Origin: an uncultured Sphingobacteriaceae bacterium
GTDB taxonomy: Bacteria > Bacteroidota > Bacteroidia > Sphingobacteriales > Sphingobacteriaceae
Direction: 5' to 3'
DNA length: 6,335 bases
Assembly: GCA_937875035.1 (NCBI GenBank)
Contig: CALNCF010000350.1
Coordinates: forward strand, 1-6,335
A model generated the notes under the pieces. It saw only the letters and a list, made by a program, of their open reading frames with translations, had not been told where the DNA came from and did not search any database. The translations under genes were made by a program, and so were the position numbers. Shown here in pieces: positions 1-5,042 of this stretch. Within the stretch, counting starts at the first letter, position 1. Every line of letters begins with the position of its first letter.

Positions 1-122
1 ACCACCTGAAGCAAAATGCAAGGCGCATGATTGAAACGAGGTATAAGCAGCGTGTGGTGTGGGACGCGTTATTGGAAGAATACAAAAGCTTGTTAAAGAA
101 GCGTGGTAATAGTATCGACTGA
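1..122 (+). CDS. C-terminal end of a probable GT4-type glycosyltransferase (5' partial)
   Basis: Only the last 39 codons are present, read in frame from base 3 and ending at TGA 120-122. The peptide is basic and helical, with a segment reading VVWDALLEEYKSLLKK. This is the usual tail of GT-B glycosyltransferases of family 4, where a Val-Trp-x-x-Leu-x-x-x-Tyr helix closes the protein after the nucleotide-sugar domain. No catalytic part lies in the window, so donor and acceptor sugars cannot be inferred. It is followed by a 50-base gap and then an acyltransferase gene on the same strand, which fits a polysaccharide locus. The family call rests on the tail pattern alone and is moderate; any protein ending in a similar amphipathic helix could look alike. 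Confidence 0.6.
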   Translation, partial: HLKQNARRMIETRYKQRVVWDALLEEYKSLLKKRGNSID

Positions 123-134
123 ATAAAGGAATGT

Positions 135-152
135 GGTGAAATTAATTTCGCC
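135..152. promoter_or_regulatory. 18-base near-perfect palindrome in the spacer before the acyltransferase gene
   Basis: The sequence GGTGAAATTAATTTCGCC is self-complementary except for one T/G position. Its core, GAAATTAATTTC (138-149), is a perfect 12-base palindrome. As RNA it would give a 7-pair stem, including one U-G pair, around a UUAA loop. No T-run follows, so it does not look like an intrinsic terminator. It sits 20 bases before the ATG at 173, in the only gene-free gap of the window. It could be an operator for a dimeric regulator or a 5' mRNA hairpin; the function is not shown. Confidence 0.35.
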
Positions 153-172
153 GTGAATGACCAATCTCTCAT

Positions 173-778
173 ATGTATATTATAGGAGCCGGGGGGCATG
201 GAAAAGTTGTTGCGGAAGCATTAATGCTGAATGGCCTGGGTGATTTCAGTTTTATAGATGAAGACAGGTCCAGGACAAAAATATTTGACAGGAATATCCT
301 GTATAGCTTCCCGGAAAGTTCCGAAGCGGCGATTATAGCCATCGGGAATAACCTGACCCGTAAAAGGATCGCGCTTACCTACGCTTACTTCTACGCGAAG
401 GTTCTTCATCCCCGGGCAAATGTCAGCCCTCAGGTAGAAATAGGAGAAGGAACAGCAGTGATTGCCGGCGCGACCATCAACATTGATACCCGGATTGGCA
501 GGCATGTTATTATCAACACGAATGCTTCTGTAGGGCATGATTGTATCATTGATGATTTTGTTCATATCGCGCCGAATGTGGCCCTGGCCGGAAATGTCCA
601 TATTGGCGAAGGCACCCACATTGGTTTGGGAGCAGCGGTGATCCAGGGAGTTTCTATCGGTAAATGGTGCACTATCGGAGCGGGTACGGTAGTACTTAAA
701 GATGTGCCCGACGGAGCTATGGTTGTAGGGAATCCTGCAAGGATTATTAAACAGCAAGTAATTATAGCGGATCTCTAA
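173..778 (+). CDS. pglD: PglD/NeuD-family sugar O/N-acyltransferase (left-handed beta-helix)
   Basis: This 201-residue protein has the two-part build of PglD/NeuD enzymes. A Rossmann-like N-terminal domain opens with GAGGHGKV (residues 5-12) and contains AIGNN (56-60). A left-handed beta-helix of hexapeptide repeats follows from about residue 84 to 185, ending in the family's closing motif VVGNPARII. The expected catalytic base is His122 in SVGHD, in the place of the PglD active-site His. Family members transfer an acetyl group from acetyl-CoA to the 4-amino group of a UDP-amino-sugar, or O-acetylate sialic acids. AIGNN followed by a basic stretch resembles Campylobacter PglD more than NeuD, hence the tentative symbol; the substrate is unproven. 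ATG 173 is the first start after an in-frame stop at 158-160, and no clear Shine-Dalgarno precedes it. The stop codon abuts the next ATG directly, implying translational coupling with the CapK-like gene. Confidence 0.85.
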   Translation: MYIIGAGGHGKVVAEALMLNGLGDFSFIDEDRSRTKIFDRNILYSFPESSEAAIIAIGNNLTRKRIALTYAYFYAKVLHPRANVSPQVEIGEGTAVIAGATINIDTRIGRHVIINTNASVGHDCIIDDFVHIAPNVALAGNVHIGEGTHIGLGAAVIQGVSIGKWCTIGAGTVVLKDVPDGAMVVGNPARIIKQQVIIADL

Positions 779-2077
779 ATGCGGTTTAATGAAATTGTCC
801 GGAACAGGTTTTATCGCTTTTTAAGCTATTTAAAAAGGGATAAAACAAATGTGTACTCTAAGGAGTTAGCGTTATTCCGCGAGGCAGGAAGACCTGTAGA
901 ATGTGTGGAAGAAAAGCTGCGGAAGTTTTTGCAGGCCGCACAGCGCAATACATCAAAATATGCCGATTACAGCGGAAATTTTAACCTGGATAGTTATCCG
1001 GTCATTACAAAAAAGCAGATCAAGGCTGATGCGGATGCCTGCTTAACTAAGGTGTTTCCTGTGGGGCAATTGCTGAAAGTACATACCAGCGGATCATACG
1101 GTACCCCACTCGATTTTTATTTTACAAAAGAAAAAAAGATGCGCCAACGCGCGGAAGTGATCTATTATTCATCTTTCTCAGGCTATAACATAGGTGTAAA
1201 GCATGCGCTGTGCATGTCGAATCCCCGGAAGTCGGCATTCAAATACTGGCTTCAGAATGAAACCCTTGTCGCGTCGAAAAATTTAGATGAAGCTTTTCTG
1301 ATCCGTGGGCGAATGCTGTTGAGGCGCAGGAAAATAAGGGTCTTAATTGGATTTCCCTCGGCTATCGCTCTTTTAGCGCAATACTGTATTGATCAGGGTG
1401 ACAGCCCTTCTGATTTTGGCGTGGAAGGTGTTATTACCTGTTCGGAAAACTTAACCGATCATAAGCGCAGGGCGATCACCGACGCATTTGGCTGCAGCGT
1501 ACATAATCGTTATTCGACCGAAGAGTTAGGCGTACTGGCCTATGAGTTTGACGCGCTAAGCGGATTCGAGGTAAACACGTTCAATTATATTGTTGAGATA
1601 CTGGCGATGGATTCGGATACCGCGGTTCTGCCGGGACAAACCGGCCGGGTAGTGGTTACGGATCTTCACAGTGATGCCATGCCCCTTATCCGTTATGAAA
1701 CCGGCGACCTGGCTGTGATGAAGGAAACATACGCGGGGAAAGGCTGGGTTAAAAGCTTCTCGAAATTTTCAGGTCGGAGTGTGCAGATCCTGACAGATAC
1801 GCGTGGGAATAAGTTATACCCTTTATACCTGGACTCGATCATGGAGCATTACGACCAGTTCAGCCAGTACCAGTTTATCCAGGAAACGGCAAAAGAATAT
1901 ACCTTACAGCTCGTGCTGGGTTTGCCGGCGATACCGGATAGCCTGAACGAAAGATTAACCGCCGATTTTAAAAAATGGTTAGGAATGGATGCCAGGATCG
2001 GCATCAGGAAAGTAAATGATATTATTACCTTGCCATCCGGGAAACGTCCTTATGTGATTAACCGGTATGCAGAGTGA
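779..2077 (+). CDS. CapK/PaaK-like adenylate-forming enzyme (phenylacetate-CoA ligase family)
   Basis: The 432-residue protein carries the ordered core motifs of the ANL superfamily. These are a phosphate-binding loop TSGSYGTP (103-110), the ATP-binding YSTEE (245-249), the ribose-binding YETGD (306-310), SGR (331-333) near the hinge, and a C-terminal PSGKRP (419-424) whose Lys422 is the likely adenylation lysine. Its length and the PaaK-style spacing match the CapK branch found in capsule and O-antigen loci, not aryl-CoA ligases of catabolic operons. Such enzymes activate a carboxylic acid as acyl-AMP and usually pass it to a thiol. Here the acid is unknown, and the acceptor could be CoA or the ACP encoded 1.3 kb downstream (inference). 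The ATG follows the preceding stop with no gap. All expected motifs are present, so it should be active. It has no signal peptide or membrane segment and is expected in the cytoplasm. Confidence 0.85.
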   Translation: MRFNEIVRNRFYRFLSYLKRDKTNVYSKELALFREAGRPVECVEEKLRKFLQAAQRNTSKYADYSGNFNLDSYPVITKKQIKADADACLTKVFPVGQLLKVHTSGSYGTPLDFYFTKEKKMRQRAEVIYYSSFSGYNIGVKHALCMSNPRKSAFKYWLQNETLVASKNLDEAFLIRGRMLLRRRKIRVLIGFPSAIALLAQYCIDQGDSPSDFGVEGVITCSENLTDHKRRAITDAFGCSVHNRYSTEELGVLAYEFDALSGFEVNTFNYIVEILAMDSDTAVLPGQTGRVVVTDLHSDAMPLIRYETGDLAVMKETYAGKGWVKSFSKFSGRSVQILTDTRGNKLYPLYLDSIMEHYDQFSQYQFIQETAKEYTLQLVLGLPAIPDSLNERLTADFKKWLGMDARIGIRKVNDIITLPSGKRPYVINRYAE

Positions 2078-2097
2078 ATTTGACAGAGTTTCAGGAG

Positions 2098-2703
2098 ATG
2101 TATACAGCTGTTTTTAAGCGCCTTTTTGATGTGTTAGCTGCTTTTTTAGGGCTGCTGCTATTATTGCCGGTCTTTTTACTGGTTACCATATTATTGTTTT
2201 TCGCCAACCAGGGTAAGCCCTTCTTCTTTCAGATCCGTCCCGGGAAAAATGCCCGGTTATTTAAAATTGTTAAATTTAAGACGATGAATGACAAAAGGGG
2301 AGCGGACGGCAGATTATTGCCCGATTCTCAACGGCTCACTCCTGTAGGACGGTTTGTCCGGAAAACATCGCTCGATGAAATTCCGCAGCTTATCAATGTG
2401 TTAAAGGGGGATATGAGTTTGATCGGTCCCAGACCTCTTTTACCCGAATACCTGATATTATATTCTGATGAGCAGGCGCGGAGACATGACGTAAGGCCTG
2501 GTATTACGGGTTGGGCACAGGTAAATGGTCGTAATGCCATTAGCTGGCAACAGAAATTTGCCTACGATATTTGGTATGTAGATAATATTTCTTTGCTTTT
2601 AGATTTAAGAATAACTTTGCTGACATTAAGGAAAGTGATTAAGTCGGAGGGGATAAGTGCTGATGGACAGGCTACTACACAGGCATTTAACGGAAAAAAT
2701 TAG
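2098..2703 (+). CDS. pglC: PglC-type phosphoglycosyl transferase (undecaprenyl-phosphate sugar-1-phosphate transferase)
   Basis: This is a small monotopic phosphoglycosyl transferase. It moves a sugar-1-phosphate from a UDP-sugar to undecaprenyl phosphate at the inner membrane, the first step of lipid-linked glycan assembly. From Met 2098 it is 201 residues, the PglC size. A hydrophobic re-entrant helix (about 12-37) contains Pro24, followed by KFKTM (59-63), the catalytic Asp93-Glu94 in SLDEIPQL, GPRPLL (110-115), RPGITGWAQVNGR (133-145) and a tail FNGKN. The Asp-Glu pair and the proline fall on exactly the residue numbers known for Campylobacter PglC, and both start (MY..VFKR) and end match it. 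I therefore prefer this ATG to the GTG at 2074, which would add eight residues and overlap the previous stop (GTGA). An AGAG lies 9 bases upstream. The PglC type suggests a diNAcBac-like or related amino-sugar substrate, but specificity is inferred. The Ser of the Ser-Pro helix break is Leu here. Confidence 0.9.
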   Translation: MYTAVFKRLFDVLAAFLGLLLLLPVFLLVTILLFFANQGKPFFFQIRPGKNARLFKIVKFKTMNDKRGADGRLLPDSQRLTPVGRFVRKTSLDEIPQLINVLKGDMSLIGPRPLLPEYLILYSDEQARRHDVRPGITGWAQVNGRNAISWQQKFAYDIWYVDNISLLLDLRITLLTLRKVIKSEGISADGQATTQAFNGKN

Positions 2704-2712
2704 CAGGAAAAC

Positions 2713-3354
2713 ATGAAGAAAATCGCAGTTATCGGGGCAGGAGGGTTTGGTCAGGAAGTGTTCTGCCTGTGGAAAGAGAGCTTACAGGCCCAGGGTATTC
2801 CTTTTGAATTCTTAGGTTTTTTTGATGATAACCCAGCTATTCAGCAGAACAGCTATGGAAAGGTGATCGGCACCGTTGAAGATCTAAACAATATCGACAC
2901 TGACCTGGCAACAGTGATCGCGGTTGGAAATGTAACGCATTTGAAAGCGATAAGCCAAAAAATAGCAAACGAGAAAGTCAGCTTCCCGAATATAATACAT
3001 CCCAGTGTTTCCTTCCTGGATAGTCAGACATTCAAAGCAGGGAATGGGAATATATTCTCCATGAGCTGCATCTTTAGCTGCAATGTAGTTATGGGCAGCT
3101 TTAATGTATTCAATACCCGCAGTACGTTAGGGCACGATACGGAAGTAGGCAGTTATAATGTTTTCAGCCCGAATGCCCAGATCTCAGGCAATGTTAAGAT
3201 CGGCAGCCAGAACATGTTCGGCTTTAATTCCGGCGTAATACAACAAATGCAGATAGGAGACAATAACACCATTGGAATTGGTAGTTTAGTCATCAGGAAT
3301 ATAAAAGATAACGGCACTTATTTTGGATTGCCGGCAAAAAAAATAAATTTTTAA
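2713..3354 (+). CDS. Second PglD/NeuD-type acyltransferase, divergent
   Basis: The protein has 213 residues. Its N-terminus IGAGGFGQEV (7-16) is a dinucleotide-type loop as in PglD/NeuD, but with Phe where the first acyltransferase of this window has His. AVGN (70-73) marks the end of the Rossmann-like domain. Hexapeptide-like repeats run from about residue 96 to 200, with His141 in STLGHD as the likely catalytic base, and the end is GLPAKKINF. The helix coils are rich in Asn-x-Phe/Ile rungs and differ clearly from the 173-778 gene, so this is not a recent duplication. Direct placement between pglC and the ACP gene suggests it transfers an acyl group to an amino sugar; use of an acyl-ACP donor is inference. 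A good AGGAAA ribosome-binding site ends 2 bases before the ATG. An A8 run near the 3' end (3336-3343) is the only slippery spot and would affect just the last few residues. Confidence 0.82.
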   Translation: MKKIAVIGAGGFGQEVFCLWKESLQAQGIPFEFLGFFDDNPAIQQNSYGKVIGTVEDLNNIDTDLATVIAVGNVTHLKAISQKIANEKVSFPNIIHPSVSFLDSQTFKAGNGNIFSMSCIFSCNVVMGSFNVFNTRSTLGHDTEVGSYNVFSPNAQISGNVKIGSQNMFGFNSGVIQQMQIGDNNTIGIGSLVIRNIKDNGTYFGLPAKKINF

Positions 3355-3357
3355 CCG

Positions 3358-3585
3358 ATGGAAGAGAATAATTTCTTAGAACATTTTTGTTCGGTCTTTG
3401 ATGAGGTAGAAGTATCCGATTTAAGCATGGATACAAATTTCAGAGAGATCGATGAGTGGAGCTCTTTGGCTGCATTAGGCTTACTGGCCGTGATGGAAGA
3501 AGAGTATGGTGTAACGTTATCTAACGATGATATCAAAAAGTCGGTAACGATAAGAGATATATACAATATAGTTAATAATCAATAA
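3358..3585 (+). CDS. Free-standing acyl carrier protein
   Basis: The 75-residue acidic protein has the size and four-helix pattern of an acyl carrier protein. The phosphopantetheine site is best placed at Ser36 in DEWSSLAAL, followed by the helix-II stretch VMEEEYGV, which resembles the usual acidic recognition helix. The standard Asp-Ser-Leu is Ser-Ser-Leu here. An Asp-Glu-Trp ahead of the serine is typical of specialised ACPs in glycan and natural-product clusters, rather than the housekeeping fatty-acid ACP. It starts 3 bases after the previous stop and ends 1 base before the KAS III gene, so it is translated as a unit with them. It probably carries the acyl chain worked on by the KAS III and FkbH-like proteins, and possibly accepts a substrate from the CapK-like ligase. 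It needs activation by a phosphopantetheinyl transferase, which is not in the window. Confidence 0.9.
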   Translation: MEENNFLEHFCSVFDEVEVSDLSMDTNFREIDEWSSLAALGLLAVMEEEYGVTLSNDDIKKSVTIRDIYNIVNNQ

Positions 3586-3586
3586 G

Positions 3587-4639
3587 ATGGCTTTTGTACA
3601 TATACCCGATGTTCATATCCAGGGGATCGCGGCCTGCGTTCCCGAACAAACAGTAAGAAACGCTGATTTCACGGATCTTTTCCCCCAGGATGAGCTGGAG
3701 AAAATAATCAACGCCGTTGGTATCAGGGAGCGAAGAAAAGCTGATGATACTGTTTGTGCCTCGGATCTGTGCGTTGCTGCTGCGGAGCGCTTGTTCGCTG
3801 ATATGAACATCGACAGGCAATCGATCGATGCCCTGATCTTTATGTCGCAGACCTCGGATTTCAAGATTCCGGCTACGTCTACGATCCTGCAGCATAAGCT
3901 GGGGCTAAGCCAGGATGCCCTGTGCTTTGACGTTACATTGGCGTGCAGCGGATATGTTTATGCATTGACCACCGCTTTTGCCTATTTAAACCTTCCCAAC
4001 ATCAACCGGGTATTATTGTTGGATGGAGAAACATTTACAAAAATTGTTAATCCGAAAGACAAGACAAACGCGCTCTTATATGGCGATGCCGGCACAGCGA
4101 CCCTGCTGCAAAAGAAGCCGGGCACGGATTTCTTCGCGCAGCTGAATACGGATGGTTCGGGATGGGAGGCCGTAAATATAAAGGGCGGCGGCTGCAGGTA
4201 TCCCTTTGATGAGAACAGCCTGTCGGAAAAAGAAAGAGAGGATGGAAGCATAGGGAATGAAACCCAGGTGTATATGAACGGTGTCGATGTTTTCAACTTT
4301 ACGATGAAAGCAGTGCCTAAAAGCATTAAAGAAATCTTGGCTAAAACCAATTTTGAATTGGAAGATATCGATAAGATCGTGTTCCATCAGGCCAATAAAT
4401 TCATGACCGATTTTTTTGTTAAAAAGCTTAAGTACGATCCCACGAAGGTACCGTACAGTCTGCAAAAGTTCGGAAATACAAGCTCGGCTACCATTCCCCT
4501 CACGATAACGAGTGAGTTAAGAGAATGGCAAAGCGAAAGAAAACGGGTTCTGATCAGCGGTTTCGGAGCCGGTCTCTCATGGGGCACAGCGATCGTCGAC
4601 CTGGTAGATACGTATATTGCGGAATTAGTTGAAATATAA
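3587..4639 (+). CDS. Ketoacyl-ACP synthase III-like protein (FabH-like thiolase fold)
   Basis: The 350-residue protein has the duplicated thiolase fold of FabH. The full catalytic triad is visible: Cys120 in TLACSGYVYAL, His267 in FHQANKFM and Asn297 in FGNTSSATIP. YGDAGTATLL (165-174) and the closing SGFGAGLSWG (324-333) are also KAS III hallmarks. KAS III enzymes condense an acyl-CoA or acyl-ACP starter with malonyl-ACP. Some relatives in natural-product clusters instead make C-O bonds or transfer acyl groups, and an intact triad with Asn favours true decarboxylative condensation here. Sitting between an ACP and an FkbH-like gene, it is unlikely to be the fatty-acid housekeeping enzyme. I infer that it extends or links the ACP-bound precursor of a sugar substituent, as in tetronate-type clusters that pair KAS III, ACP and FkbH. 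The ATG is 1 base after the ACP stop, and the stop touches the next ATG. Confidence 0.88.
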   Translation: MAFVHIPDVHIQGIAACVPEQTVRNADFTDLFPQDELEKIINAVGIRERRKADDTVCASDLCVAAAERLFADMNIDRQSIDALIFMSQTSDFKIPATSTILQHKLGLSQDALCFDVTLACSGYVYALTTAFAYLNLPNINRVLLLDGETFTKIVNPKDKTNALLYGDAGTATLLQKKPGTDFFAQLNTDGSGWEAVNIKGGGCRYPFDENSLSEKEREDGSIGNETQVYMNGVDVFNFTMKAVPKSIKEILAKTNFELEDIDKIVFHQANKFMTDFFVKKLKYDPTKVPYSLQKFGNTSSATIPLTITSELREWQSERKRVLISGFGAGLSWGTAIVDLVDTYIAELVEI

Positions 4640-5032
4640 ATGAAGCTACACCATTACGGGTTTGCTACAAAATCCATCGAAAAATCGCTCAGGGAATTTG
4701 AGAAGTTAGGGTATAAGGCGGTGTCGGAGCAAATTCATGATCCGGTTCAGGGAGTAAACCTGTTGTTTATCAATAATGGATCAGACCACCTTATCGAGCT
4801 GGTATCGCCGGTGGAAGAGGAAAGCCCGGTGACTAAAATTTTAGGGAAGAATGGCTCATCGTTATATCATATCTGCTATGAGGTAGCACATCTCGATAAT
4901 GCGATTGCTGACCTTAAATCAAAAAGATTTATCGTTGTATTGCCGCCTACTCCTGCCATCGCTTTCCAGAACAGGAACATCAGCTTCTTATATAATCCAT
5001 CAACCGGTTTAATAGAGTTATTAGAAAAATAG
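4640..5032 (+). CDS. Vicinal-oxygen-chelate (glyoxalase/epimerase-like) protein
   Basis: This 130-residue protein shows two beta-alpha-beta-beta-beta modules of the VOC superfamily. Candidate metal ligands occur at the four expected strand positions: His5 in LHHYGFA, Glu53 in LIELVSP, His77 in LYHICYEV and Glu126 in GLIELLEK. The pattern is closest to methylmalonyl-CoA epimerase-like members, which deprotonate the alpha carbon of an acyl thioester. This makes an epimerase, isomerase or dehydratase acting on an ACP- or CoA-bound intermediate plausible. The specific reaction is unknown, since VOC proteins also include lyases, dioxygenases and binding proteins. It is fused in translation to the KAS III gene by a direct TAA/ATG junction and lies 10 bases before the FkbH-like gene, so it is a likely third enzyme of the same acyl pathway. 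Length is normal and nothing suggests decay. Confidence 0.8.
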   Translation: MKLHHYGFATKSIEKSLREFEKLGYKAVSEQIHDPVQGVNLLFINNGSDHLIELVSPVEEESPVTKILGKNGSSLYHICYEVAHLDNAIADLKSKRFIVVLPPTPAIAFQNRNISFLYNPSTGLIELLEK

Positions 5033-5042
5033 TTGATTCAAC

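Noticed and set aside
143..150. TAATTTCG as a Bacteroidota -7 promoter element (TAnnTTTG)
   Set aside because: It has one mismatch in the conserved TTTG part, lacks a TTTG-like -33 partner at proper spacing, and is part of the palindrome, so a promoter call is not supported.
135..152. Hairpin as intrinsic terminator of the upstream glycosyltransferase gene
   Set aside because: The stem is short and AT-rich in the centre, and no T-run follows it.
221..757. 178-codon open frame on the minus strand
   Set aside because: It lies wholly opposite the acyltransferase gene, whose motifs are unmistakable. The reverse translation shows no family pattern, being rich in His, Arg and Asn as expected for an antisense shadow.
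3336..3343. A8 run near the end of the second acyltransferase as a frameshift site
   Set aside because: The frame is intact through the family's closing motif, and slippage here would change only the last few residues.
3572..4587. Several minus-strand open frames of 66-129 codons opposite the KAS III gene
   Set aside because: All overlap a gene with a full catalytic triad on the plus strand and overlap each other in different frames; none has a recognisable domain.
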